A stretch of DNA of 39,568 nt from an uncultured Mycoplasmatota bacterium (lineage in GTDB: Bacteria; Bacillota_I; Bacilli_A; RF39; UBA660), in assembly GCA_947643405.1 (NCBI GenBank), contig CANRVY010000014.1, forward strand, positions 1 to 39,568. Direction: 5' to 3'. Positions 28,335-37,082 of the stretch are shown one piece after another (positions within the stretch are counted from its first letter, which is position 1; every line of letters begins with the position of its first letter). Made by a program: the position numbers and the translations under genes. Under the pieces are notes generated by a model. It was given only the letters and a program-made list of their open reading frames with translations. It was not told where the DNA came from and ran no database searches.

Positions 28335-29843
28335 ATGGATAATAGAAAAATTGTCGAGCTAGACTTAAATGATATATTGCCAAATAGATTTCAGCCAAGA
28401 ATTAAGTTTAATGAAGATTCTATTACAGAACTAGCTGAGTCAATTAAAGAACATGGTGTCATTCAACCTATTGTTGTAAGACCTTTAGGGGATAGATATG
28501 AAATTATAGCTGGAGAAAGACGTTATAAAGCAAGCGTATTAGCTGGAAAAGAAACAATTCCAGCAATTGTAACTGAGTTAAATGATAAAGATAGTGCAGA
28601 AGTAGCACTTATAGAAAATGTACAACGTCAAGATTTAACTCCAATAGAGGAAGCAATTTCATATAATAAAATTCTTGATATGGGATATTTAACACAGGAA
28701 GAATTGGCACTCAAATTAGGAAAAACACAATCAACTATTGCAAATAAACTAAGATTATTAAAACTTGATGATGAAGTACAAGAAGCATTATTAGAATCTA
28801 AAATCTCAGAGAGACATGCAAGGTCTTTATTAAAGTTAACGGATAAAAATAAACAAAAACAAATGTTAGCAAAAATAATTAATGAAAGATTAACTGTACG
28901 AAAAACAGATGAGGAGATAAGTAAAATGATGAATGAAAATGATAATAAGAATATAGAAATAATTGATTTTGGAAATACAAATAATACAACAACTCCAATT
29001 AATCAAGGAATAAATTATAACATTCCAACAACACCAATTGTAGAGGAGCCGGTTATTCCACAAGCTCCAGTGCAAGAAACACCAGTTGTAAATCCTGGAT
29101 TTATGAATGTAGAACAAATAGAACAAACAGCACAGGATATTAATGTGGCACCACCAGTAGCAAATATGGATGCATTGTTAACTCCAGCTGATATGTTGAA
29201 TACGGTTCCAACTCCACAAACAAATGTTAATCCAGTAAATCCATTTGGAGTATCAATGGAAACAAATGATGCAGATGATAGTTCAGCAGAAGCAATATTG
29301 AAACCTGGAAAGTTTTTTAACTTGTCAGATTTAGAAAACCCTGTTCTAGAGCAACCACAACCAGTACAAGAAGCTCCAGTAGAACAGCCAAATCCAATTT
29401 TGACAAATCCAACAGTGAATGTTCAACCAACTGTGGAAGTAGCTCCTGCCAGTCCAATCGTTGAACAACCTGTAATAGGGCAACCAACAGAGGTAGCAAA
29501 TAACTTTGTAACAAATTTTGATAATACTATGACTGAAAAACCAACTCCAATTATTCCTGCTAATCCAGAGCCACTTATTCAAACTCCAATAATGGAGCCA
29601 ATGAGTAATCAAACAATTGCGGTTCCTAATTATAATGAATTAGAATCAACAATGTATGGGGCGGTAAGTCCAATAACTCCATCAGTTTCTGAAATACCAG
29701 TTGGACAGAATAATATGAAGCAAGTAATTGATATTATTAGAGAGTGTTCTTCTAAAATAGAAGCCTTGGGATTTGAGATAGAAACTGAAGAATATGATTT
29801 TGAAGACATGTATCAAGCAATCTTTAAGATAAATAAGAAATAG
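28335..29843 (+). CDS. noc: Noc/ParB-family nucleoid protein with long disordered insertion
   Basis: The 502-residue product has a ParB-type N-terminal CTPase domain (GERRYKAS at 60-67; ENVQRQDLTPIEEA at 94-107), a helix-turn-helix domain (about 118-200, with GKTQSTIANKLRLLKL) and a C-terminal dimerisation domain (461-502, ending EDMYQAIFKINKK). The reading helices and C-terminus resemble Noc more than Spo0J/ParB, and the place after rsmG is that of noc in Bacillus. Between 205 and 455 lies a Pro/Gln/Asn/Val-rich segment with no counterpart in the roughly 280-residue B. subtilis proteins. The membrane-binding N-terminal helix of Noc is absent. GGAGG lies six bases before the chosen ATG. No parA gene follows. 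Confidence 0.9.
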   Translation: MDNRKIVELDLNDILPNRFQPRIKFNEDSITELAESIKEHGVIQPIVVRPLGDRYEIIAGERRYKASVLAGKETIPAIVTELNDKDSAEVALIENVQRQDLTPIEEAISYNKILDMGYLTQEELALKLGKTQSTIANKLRLLKLDDEVQEALLESKISERHARSLLKLTDKNKQKQMLAKIINERLTVRKTDEEISKMMNENDNKNIEIIDFGNTNNTTTPINQGINYNIPTTPIVEEPVIPQAPVQETPVVNPGFMNVEQIEQTAQDINVAPPVANMDALLTPADMLNTVPTPQTNVNPVNPFGVSMETNDADDSSAEAILKPGKFFNLSDLENPVLEQPQPVQEAPVEQPNPILTNPTVNVQPTVEVAPASPIVEQPVIGQPTEVANNFVTNFDNTMTEKPTPIIPANPEPLIQTPIMEPMSNQTIAVPNYNELESTMYGAVSPITPSVSEIPVGQNNMKQVIDIIRECSSKIEALGFEIETEEYDFEDMYQAIFKINKK

Positions 29844-29864
29844 CACTTAAATAGTGCTATTTTT
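29839..29864 (+). terminator. Terminator of noc
   Basis: A nine-base stem AATAGCACT with a TAAAT loop and a T-rich tail. The stop codon is in the left arm. Confidence 0.85.
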
Positions 29865-29888
29865 CTATCTTTTTCGTTAAAATTAAGA

Positions 29889-29894
29889 TATAAT
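29889..29894 (+). promoter_or_regulatory. -10 of the large repeat-protein gene
   Basis: A perfect TATAAT lies 26 bases before the ATG. The -35 position reads TATCTT, which is weak. Confidence 0.5.
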
Positions 29895-29920
29895 ATCCAT
29901 AGTTAGATGGGGGGATTATA

Positions 29921-32900
29921 ATGCTAACATATGAACAATTTATGAAGCTTGTTCCAAAAGAAACAGCAGCATTTGTATCAAAGGTATTACCTTATTTAGA
30001 TGGATATATGAGAGAAGATGTAAAGCTTCGATTTAAAGGTGATAATCAAGCTGGTCATAAAGATAGTAAAGCAAACTTTTTATTATTATATTGTCTTGCA
30101 GATTGGAAGGAATATAGTACTTTTTTAAAAAATTATGGCTTTGATATAGATAAATATAAAATAAATAGAGATTGGGTAGACTTAAAAGCAAACAGAGAAA
30201 TATTGTTTGAGAAGTTTAGTGGAATTTTTAATCTTTATGAAGATGAAACTTTATATACGAGTTTGACTCCATTAGATATTGTGAAAAGAGCATTTGAAAA
30301 ATATATTTCAAATTGTTCTATTTCAATTTTTGAATATTTATTTCCTAATATAGGATCTAATTCATTCTTAAAAGAATTAGAAAAAATGAGACAAGCTGAA
30401 AAGGTAGAAATAGAACATCAAACGGAGCAAGAAACTTATGGAAAACTTTCTATTTCAGTTATTTCATATTTAGAGACAGCTTCTAAAATAAGAACGCTAT
30501 TATATTCTGGTATCAAACAAAATAATGAATTGGTAAGATTAAATGATGAAGATATTGTTCCAATTTCATTATTATTTGCTTTATATTATTATAAAGATAC
30601 TCCATTAGCAGAAGAGGAAATAACGGAACAAAGTATTATTCAGTCAATGCTACAAGAAAAAGGGATAAATTTAGAAAAAATTTCAAATGCAATTGGGCAA
30701 AGTTTTTATGTCAATACAATAAGAGAAGCGAGAAAAAATGTAGATGCTATTAGATTATTATATTCAAAATATTATCATAGTGGATCAAATGAGAAAATAG
30801 AAGAAGCAAACATTACAGTGTCAAACATATTAAATAATTTATTTGATCGTAATTTTACAAATAGTTATGCAATAGAAAAAGTGTTTGCAAAATTAAACTG
30901 TTATGTAGGTGCCTTTTTACCAGTAGAAGAAAAAGTCGCAAAATTAAGAGATTCAGAAGAGCGAATTCATTCTTTGTCATATGTGAAAAATTTTTATGCA
31001 GAACTTTCAAAAGAATCTGGAGATTTTATTGAATTTACAACAAAGACTTATTTACTATTATTGGAAAAGATGAAAGAAAAAAATCATAATGCAGAAATAT
31101 TAGTAGATGAAGATGATGCTGATACATTAGCTTTATTTATTGCATCTTGTTATTATAAATTAGATGTTAGTGAATTCTTTGGCGATTATGGTATATCTTT
31201 AGAAAAAGTCTTTGAACTTTTAAATTTACAAGTTACCAAAGAGGAAATAGAAGCAATGAAGTTAAATCAAAAAGTTTTAGTTGATCGTTATAAGAGATTT
31301 GTATATGAAGGCGTAAATCGAAATAGATCAGCTAAGATAATACGTATTACAGATATTGCTCACAATCTTTGTAATAGAGAATTTAATCGTAGTATGATTA
31401 TGGAAAGTATTTTCTTTGAATTAACAAAGTCTACAGATTTACAGAGTGACTTTTTAGAACAATTAAGACTTCATTTAGAAAAAAAAGAACAAAATAGAAA
31501 GATGAGATTAACGCAACGATTATTTAAAGATATGCCAGTTAGTACTATGGAATATTTAGAAAATGCATCCATTATACATCAATTTCTTCTTGAGCACATA
31601 AAACAATATAATGAGATGGATATTCAAGTTTTATCTCTTTTGCTTTCTACCTTTGTATCTCAAAAATCAGATATTGCAGATTTTTTAAATTCTAAGAAAT
31701 TAACACTTAATAGTGTTTGTAGTTTTTTAAATATATCATCAAATAGCTTAACGAGAGGTTCTATTAATATTGATATTTTAGCGGAGCAATATGGAATGTT
31801 TATTTTTGGAGGTCACAATAAAGATTTAGAAAGAAAAGATTTAACGGTATTTAACATCATAAGAAATATTTTTTCAAAAGATGTTTATAATAGTGTTTTA
31901 ATTAGTAAATTACTGGGAAATTTTGGCTTATCATATGAAGATTTTGAAAATTTTAAAGAGAAATTTGAGACTTATTTAAAGGAAACAGAAGAAGCTAAAA
32001 AAATAGAAGAAGCAAAAGGAATATTAAATAGCTTTAGGGAAAATCCAAGACAATATATTATAAATGTTATACGCATTCATCAGCGATTAGTAAAAATTGC
32101 ATATCAAGATGAATCTGTAGCACGTTTAATTCCAAATATAACAGATGTAAGAGAGTTATCACTTTTATTAGGAATGTTTACAATCGAAAATGATGTTCAA
32201 CATTTTTTTGAAAAAAATAGAGTGACTCTTGAAAACATATGCGCATTAATTGGATTAGATAAGGATATTATAAAGGAACTAGAAGGAGAAGAGGTCAATT
32301 ATAAATTAATTTCTGATACTTATGAGCCTTGGATTCAATATGGAAGCTCAAATTATAATAGAACTGTATCAGATTTAATTTCTAGAGTTTTTGATAAAAC
32401 GATTGGAAAAGAAAGTTTAATCCTTGAAGAAATTGTATCATTTGTTGGTTCTAATTATGATATTTTAAAAGAAGAAGTGGAGTCTAAAAAGGATCATGAA
32501 TTATCTTTATCAATTGATGATAGAATTAAAGTATTATCAGAAGAAAGTGTAGACTCATTAGATTTAACTGATGTAAAAAGTATTCTCCACTTTGGGAATT
32601 CATTATCGATTCATTCAAAATATATTCATGACGAGTTACCAAGATTGATGATGAGTGATGCACATGATAAATCAGTAGAGACAATTAGTCATATTGTAGA
32701 TAAAATATATACTGAAGTTCCAGTAGAAAAGAAAAAAAGATCTTTGTTTGATCGTTTATTTGGTGTTGTAGTAGAAGATGAAGAACCTAAGTTGGTATTA
32801 AATCCAGATGCCATTCAAGAATTAAAAGATGCAATTGATTCTAATATAGAATCATTGTCAAAAGAATTATTAGGTTATGATGCTATTCGTAAATATATAG

Positions 32901-33547
32901 AAGCATACCGTAAGAAAAATCGCTCTCATCTTCTTGTTGCAATGTCAGAAACTGAAAAGGTAGAAGAAGAAGTTCAAAGTTTAAATCCAAAAAAAGAAGA
33001 AGATTATGCAGCATTTTTGTTAGCTACATCTAGATTACAGATTATGAGAGATAAAACAAATCGTTTTAGTACTTCTAATCATTTAATGAAACAAGAATTA
33101 TTGAAGGTAAACCAAGCAATTGTGAATCATTTTATTACAATAAATGCATTAGAGATGGCAAAAGATGATTTGCTTCCATTAATAGGTTCTGAATTAGCGC
33201 TTACACAAGGTAGAAATACTGAGAATAAGAGTTTAAATTTATCTGAAAATGTAATAGGATTATTTCAGTCTTTATTATCTAGAAATGTAGCAGGAGCAGT
33301 TGAAAATATGGAAAAGTTAAAAGGAGCGAACTTATCTGCTGATACTTTTGCCTTATTAAATAGGGATATTGAAGTTTATTTGCAAGGTCTCAATCAAGCT
33401 ACTCAATTAGAAGGAAGAGTAGAGCCATTAGATATCGATCAAGTTACAATGACTTCTGATTATACACCAAAATTAGTGTTAACAGGACAAGAAGATTCTA
33501 TTGATCAAAAAAATAAACAGATGATTTTGGAATATCCAAAAGAGTAA
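29921..33547 (+). CDS. Large cytoplasmic repeat protein of unknown function
   Basis: I do not recognise this 1208-residue protein. It has no signal peptide or membrane segment and reads as almost wholly helical. Residues about 1-860 form roughly five units of about 170 residues. Recurring pieces are a helix like ISVISYLETASKIRTLL (178-194), PVSTMEYLENASIIHQFL (539-556) and PRQYIINVIRIHQRLVKI (709-726); a hydrophobic ISLLFALYYY / LALFIASCYY / LSLLLSTF / LSLLLGMF helix; a G/T-I/L-LEKI element (INLEKISNAIG, ISLEKVFELLN, VTLENICALIG); and T-V-S-x-I-L-x-x-L-F-D. The C-terminal part (about 955-1180) recalls the helical TelA family, a weak impression only. It has its own promoter and terminator next to noc. 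Confidence 0.85.
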   Translation: MLTYEQFMKLVPKETAAFVSKVLPYLDGYMREDVKLRFKGDNQAGHKDSKANFLLLYCLADWKEYSTFLKNYGFDIDKYKINRDWVDLKANREILFEKFSGIFNLYEDETLYTSLTPLDIVKRAFEKYISNCSISIFEYLFPNIGSNSFLKELEKMRQAEKVEIEHQTEQETYGKLSISVISYLETASKIRTLLYSGIKQNNELVRLNDEDIVPISLLFALYYYKDTPLAEEEITEQSIIQSMLQEKGINLEKISNAIGQSFYVNTIREARKNVDAIRLLYSKYYHSGSNEKIEEANITVSNILNNLFDRNFTNSYAIEKVFAKLNCYVGAFLPVEEKVAKLRDSEERIHSLSYVKNFYAELSKESGDFIEFTTKTYLLLLEKMKEKNHNAEILVDEDDADTLALFIASCYYKLDVSEFFGDYGISLEKVFELLNLQVTKEEIEAMKLNQKVLVDRYKRFVYEGVNRNRSAKIIRITDIAHNLCNREFNRSMIMESIFFELTKSTDLQSDFLEQLRLHLEKKEQNRKMRLTQRLFKDMPVSTMEYLENASIIHQFLLEHIKQYNEMDIQVLSLLLSTFVSQKSDIADFLNSKKLTLNSVCSFLNISSNSLTRGSINIDILAEQYGMFIFGGHNKDLERKDLTVFNIIRNIFSKDVYNSVLISKLLGNFGLSYEDFENFKEKFETYLKETEEAKKIEEAKGILNSFRENPRQYIINVIRIHQRLVKIAYQDESVARLIPNITDVRELSLLLGMFTIENDVQHFFEKNRVTLENICALIGLDKDIIKELEGEEVNYKLISDTYEPWIQYGSSNYNRTVSDLISRVFDKTIGKESLILEEIVSFVGSNYDILKEEVESKKDHELSLSIDDRIKVLSEESVDSLDLTDVKSILHFGNSLSIHSKYIHDELPRLMMSDAHDKSVETISHIVDKIYTEVPVEKKKRSLFDRLFGVVVEDEEPKLVLNPDAIQELKDAIDSNIESLSKELLGYDAIRKYIEAYRKKNRSHLLVAMSETEKVEEEVQSLNPKKEEDYAAFLLATSRLQIMRDKTNRFSTSNHLMKQELLKVNQAIVNHFITINALEMAKDDLLPLIGSELALTQGRNTENKSLNLSENVIGLFQSLLSRNVAGAVENMEKLKGANLSADTFALLNRDIEVYLQGLNQATQLEGRVEPLDIDQVTMTSDYTPKLVLTGQEDSIDQKNKQMILEYPKE

Positions 33548-33568
33548 TTTTTTACTCTTTTTCTTTTA
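33538..33568 (+). terminator. Terminator of the large repeat-protein gene
   Basis: A perfect ten-base stem AAAAGAGTAA with a TTTT loop and T-rich tail; the stop codon is in the left arm. Confidence 0.85.
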
Positions 33569-33577
33569 TGCTATAAT
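33569..33577 (+). promoter_or_regulatory. Promoter of the reductase pseudogene (extended -10)
   Basis: TGCTATAAT is an extended -10, 20 bases before the ATG. The promoter is still intact although the gene is broken. Confidence 0.6.
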
Positions 33578-33597
33578 ATAAAATGTAGGAGAAGAAT

Positions 33598-34645
33598 ATG
33601 AAAAAAGAATATCAAGTAGTTATTATAGGTGCAGGACCTTCTGGGTTATCCGCTGCTCTTCATTTAAAAAAATATGGAGTAAAAAATATTTTAGTAATTG
33701 AAAAAGATATATTTCCAAGATATAAGTGTTGTGCTGGCTATATTACAACTAAAACAAGAAAGTTTTATGAAAGTTTAGGGCTCAAATTGGAGAATTGTCA
33801 CTATACATTAATAAAAGATTTTCATATTTTTTATGAGTATAAAAAGAGACAGACCATTGATAATAAATTTCTGTATACAAATAGAAAGATAGATCGAGTA
33901 GAATTGGATTATGAATTTTATAAATTAGCAAGAGAAAAGAATATAGAAATTTTAGAAGGAATAAAAATAAGGTCACACAATATAGAAAAATCAGAGCTTT
34001 ATTTATCAAATTCTGAAATAATTGCTTATCAAAATTTAATTTTTGCAGATGGGACTTTAGGATATGGTAGTAGATATCAAAAAAATAAAAAACGAAATAT
34101 TGCTCTTCAGCTCACATTTCCAAATGATCATTTAGATGAAATACAAATTCATTTTGGAATTACGAGAAAGGGATATGGGTGGGTAAGTAGTTATTAGGGG
34201 ATAACAAATGTAGGACTTACAGATGTGTATGATAGTCACAATAACTATAGAAAAATATTTTCAGAGTTCTTAAAGGAGTTAAACTTTGATATAAATTTGG
34301 ACAATTTGAAAGGAGCATTTACTCCAATTGGAATTAGGAAGCCAATTATTTATAATAATATTTTTTATGTTGGAGGTGCTGTAGAGCTTGTGATCCGCTT
34401 ACGTTGTCTGGTTTACGATATGGTTTAATGACAGGAGAAAAATGTGCTCTATTAATTGCAACAAAAATAAAAATGTTTATAAAAATTGTATTAGATGTTT
34501 AAAATGTAAGTTTCAATTTATGAAACTATTACAAAAAATATTTTATGTAAAGTGTGTTTTATTTTTAGTTTTTAATATAGGCTGTCGTTATTTTCATAGT
34601 CTTATAAGCTTCGCTTTTAATAATTTCTTTATTAATAAAAAGTAA
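33598..34645 (+). pseudogene. Broken FAD-dependent reductase (geranylgeranyl reductase family)
   Basis: The first 199 codons encode the start of a flavoprotein of the geranylgeranyl reductase family: dinucleotide-binding GAGPSGLSAALHLKK (11-25), FPRYKCCAGYITTK and RVELDYEFYKLA. After GYGWVSSY comes an in-frame TAG (34195). The same frame then continues with GITNVGLTDVYDSHNNYRKI up to VGGAVE. The reading then shifts to another frame, giving CDPLTLSGLRYGLMTGEKC, and later shifts again so that a Phe-rich C-terminal part (KLLQKIFYVKC...) ends at 34645. One nonsense codon and at least two frameshifts make it a pseudogene unless they are sequencing errors. Such enzymes reduce isoprenoid double bonds; the original substrate is unknown. 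Confidence 0.85.
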
Positions 34646-34733
34646 TATATTTACAAAATATAAAGTAGGGAATATAAGAATAGTAAGTATGTAAAAGAAA
34701 AAAATAATAATTCTTCTGTTTTTTCTATATACA

Positions 34734-34742
34734 TGATATACT
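34734..34742 (+). promoter_or_regulatory. Promoter of the cadherin-like surface gene (extended -10)
   Basis: TGATATACT is an extended -10 that puts the transcript start near 34749, which supports the ATG at 34766 over one at 34745. Confidence 0.55.
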
Positions 34743-34765
34743 AAATGTGGAAGATTGGTGTATTT

Positions 34766-35848
34766 ATGAAAAAATTGTTATGTTATATTATTTTTAGTTT
34801 GCTATTTTTATTACCAATATCTGCAAAAGCAGAAGTAAAAATAGAATCGACATCGTTAAATGGACCTTTGAAAGTAGAAGAAGGAACATCTTTTACGATG
34901 ACTGTAAATATTAATGTATCAGGATTAAGTATAGCGACAGATTCCACTTTAGGCATTGCCTCTGTAGTATTTGTTTTTGGTATAGATGAAGATGTATTTA
35001 TATTGGAGTCCGTTTCAGCAGAAGGTTTTGAATCAGCTGCTCAAGAGGTTAATGGAGTGTATTATATAGCAAGTGCTCCATTGCCAAATAATAATTGTGG
35101 ATTAGGCGTTTTATATTGTGGAAATTATAAGGCAGAATTAAAGTTTTATGTAAAAAATACAACTTTAAATTCTTCGGTAATTACATTAGGAGAAACAGGA
35201 ATTGGATTAATTGATGTAGAAACTTATCAAACAGAAGAGGATGTCATTGTTAAAAGATATGATGAATATAAGCCTCATTCAATTATGATAGATCACAAAA
35301 AAGATTCAGAAGTGATAGAACCACCAAAAACAATAATTATAGAAAAAACAGAAAAACCGAAAGTAACAGAAACGCCTAAAGTAAATAAACCAGTTATAAA
35401 GTCTTCTAATGCGTTATTGAAATCATTAACAGTAGAAAATTATGATATTAAATTTGATACATATTTATTAGAATATACATTAGAGATAGAAGAGAATATA
35501 AATAATCTTTCAATAAAAGCAGAGACAGAAGATGAGAAGGCCAATTATAAAGTTGTTGGTGCAGAAGATTTAAAAGCAAATGGAAATAAAATTACAGTAG
35601 AAGTTACTGCTGAAAATGGCAATAAGAAAATATATACTATTAATACAAAAGTAAAAGAAAAAAAATCAGAAAAAGAAAAACCAGTCGACCGAGAAGATGA
35701 ACCAAAAAAAGAAGAGGCAAAAGTTAATAAGAAATTCTTGTTATATTTAGGCATTCTTTTTGGAGGTATTGTTTTACTTGCTATATTTGGATTTATTATT
35801 TCAAAAATAAGAAGTAGAAAGCTTAATAAAATGTTAGATCAACTATAA
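34766..35848 (+). CDS. Surface protein with cohesin-like and cadherin-like domains and a C-terminal anchor
   Basis: The 360-residue product has a signal peptide cleaved after AKA (residue 22), a beta-rich domain (about 24-165) that looks cohesin-like, a Pro/Lys/Thr linker with EKTEKPKVTETPKV (about 190-212), a cadherin-like beta-sandwich (about 217-298; ALLKSLTVENYDIKFD, LEYTLEIEE, NGNKITVEVTAENGNKKIYT), a charged stalk and a transmembrane helix (about 325-350) with a basic cytoplasmic tail. It should be held in the membrane with its domains outside. Such domains are adhesion or binding modules; the partner is unknown. The C-terminal sorting signal LPxTG is absent. Confidence 0.8.
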   Translation: MKKLLCYIIFSLLFLLPISAKAEVKIESTSLNGPLKVEEGTSFTMTVNINVSGLSIATDSTLGIASVVFVFGIDEDVFILESVSAEGFESAAQEVNGVYYIASAPLPNNNCGLGVLYCGNYKAELKFYVKNTTLNSSVITLGETGIGLIDVETYQTEEDVIVKRYDEYKPHSIMIDHKKDSEVIEPPKTIIIEKTEKPKVTETPKVNKPVIKSSNALLKSLTVENYDIKFDTYLLEYTLEIEENINNLSIKAETEDEKANYKVVGAEDLKANGNKITVEVTAENGNKKIYTINTKVKEKKSEKEKPVDREDEPKKEEAKVNKKFLLYLGILFGGIVLLAIFGFIISKIRSRKLNKMLDQL

Positions 35849-35874
35849 AGGATATCTATTTTGATATCTTTTTT
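35847..35874 (+). terminator. Terminator of the surface-protein gene
   Basis: A ten-base stem AAAGGATATC/GATATCTTTT with one G-U pair, a TATTTT loop and a T tail; it starts at the stop codon. Confidence 0.75.
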
Positions 35875-35890
35875 CAAAGGAGTAGAATTT

Positions 35891-36526
35891 ATGAAATATT
35901 ATAAAGGAAAATTGTCAAATCAGGAAATAGCAGAAATATCAGAAGAAATAAAAAAAGGGAAAATATTTGTGTTTCCAACGGAGACAGTTTATGGAATAGG
36001 AACAAATGCTTATAATGAAGAATCTTGTAAGAAGATTTATGAGATAAAAAAACGTCCAAATTGGAAGCCTTTGATTGTATTAATCTCGGATATTGAAATG
36101 CTAAAAAATTTAACAGAAGAAATAAATGATATTGAAAAAAAACTAATAGAAGCATTTTGGCCAGGACCACTTACAATTATATTTCAAAAAAATAAAAATA
36201 TATCAATTTCAAAATATGTAAGTGCAGGATTAGATACAATCGGGGTGCGTATGACAGATGGAGAAATGATTCAAAAAATTATAAAAAAAGCCAATGTTCC
36301 AATAGTGGCACCAAGCGCAAATTTATCTGGAAAAACAGATGGTACTAAAATACAAGAAATAATGGATGAAATTGGAAATGACATAGATGGTATTATAGAT
36401 ATTGGAGATATTTATGATTCAAATCCATCAACACTTGTGCAAGTAATGGATAACCAGATCAAAGTTTTAAGAGAAGGAAAAATATCAAAAGAGCAACTAT
36501 CTGAAATAGCAGAAGTTATGATATAA
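35891..36526 (+). CDS. tsaC: Threonylcarbamoyl-AMP synthase (TsaC/Sua5/YrdC family)
   Basis: This enzyme makes threonylcarbamoyl-AMP from Thr, bicarbonate and ATP for the t6A modification at A37 of ANN-decoding tRNAs. The 211-residue product has the YrdC-domain motifs FPTETVYGIGTNA (about 28-40), KKRPNWKPL, WPGPLTIIF, GVRMTD and VAPSANLSGKTDGT. It is the short form without the C-terminal Sua5 domain. AAAGGAG lies nine bases before the chosen ATG; a frame ten codons longer starts inside the terminator. Downstream is the zinc-ribbon gene, 16 bases away. Confidence 0.93.
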   Translation: MKYYKGKLSNQEIAEISEEIKKGKIFVFPTETVYGIGTNAYNEESCKKIYEIKKRPNWKPLIVLISDIEMLKNLTEEINDIEKKLIEAFWPGPLTIIFQKNKNISISKYVSAGLDTIGVRMTDGEMIQKIIKKANVPIVAPSANLSGKTDGTKIQEIMDEIGNDIDGIIDIGDIYDSNPSTLVQVMDNQIKVLREGKISKEQLSEIAEVMI

Positions 36527-36542
36527 TGAACTTGGTGATAAT

Positions 36543-36962
36543 ATGGGAAGATTTTGTACAAATTGTGGAGCAGAATTAAAAGATAATGCAGATATTTGTT
36601 TGAGCTGTGGATCAAAGACACATGCGAATGAATTTAATGGAACATGGAGTAATCAAACAAGAGAACTCGTTGCAGCTCATAATATAGAGGAAACAATAGA
36701 AATTGTATTAAAAGCTGTAAGTGATATAAAATCATTTAAAGTAAAAAAAGTTGACTCAGAAGAGCATATTATTTATGTAAATGTTCGTATGTCTATGTTT
36801 TCTTGGGGAGAAAGATTAACTGTTTATTTAAATAAAATGGATGATAATAAAACACAATTATCATTTAATAGTAAAAGTAAACTTGGAACAGAAATAGCAG
36901 CAAATTCAAAAAATAAAAAAAATATTGAAAAATTAATAAATGCAATTAATCAATATATTTAG
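36543..36962 (+). CDS. Zinc-ribbon protein of unknown function
   Basis: The 139-residue protein starts with a zinc ribbon (FCTNCG at 4-9 and CLSCGS at 19-24) of the type found at the start of many membrane or regulatory proteins. A soluble alpha/beta domain (about 40-139) with VRMSMFSWGERLTVYLNKMD and a C-terminal helix NKKNIEKLINAINQYI follows. There is no membrane segment. It lies 16 bases after tsaC and may be co-transcribed. I cannot assign a function. Confidence 0.75.
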   Translation: MGRFCTNCGAELKDNADICLSCGSKTHANEFNGTWSNQTRELVAAHNIEETIEIVLKAVSDIKSFKVKKVDSEEHIIYVNVRMSMFSWGERLTVYLNKMDDNKTQLSFNSKSKLGTEIAANSKNKKNIEKLINAINQYI

Positions 36963-36963
36963 T

Positions 36964-37002
36964 GCTCTTTTTTGTTTAGCTTGTAGAAATTTTAAAAAGA
37001 GC
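36964..37002. repeat. Inverted repeat after the zinc-ribbon gene
   Basis: GCTCTTTTT and its complement AAAAAGAGC are separated by 21 bases directly after the stop codon. No T-tract follows on the plus strand, so it is at best a weak terminator. Confidence 0.4.
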
Positions 37003-37082
37003 CAGATGATATTAATTGTTCATGTAATGAAAAAGATATGTTATTAAATATTCAAATGTTTTTTTATTAAAAGGTGATTATA

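Noticed and set aside
28335-29843. Plain ParB (Spo0J) identity for the noc-position gene
   Set aside because: The reading-helix residues and the C-terminal ending resemble Noc, so I named it Noc-family, but the parS sites keep a ParB role open.
34442-34645. A separate small Cys-rich protein gene
   Set aside because: Its C-terminal half reads as the continuation of the broken reductase in a third frame, so it is part of the pseudogene.
36963-37082. Riboswitch before the pyruvate-kinase-like gene
   Set aside because: The gap has only a nine-base inverted repeat with a long loop; nothing matches a known aptamer.
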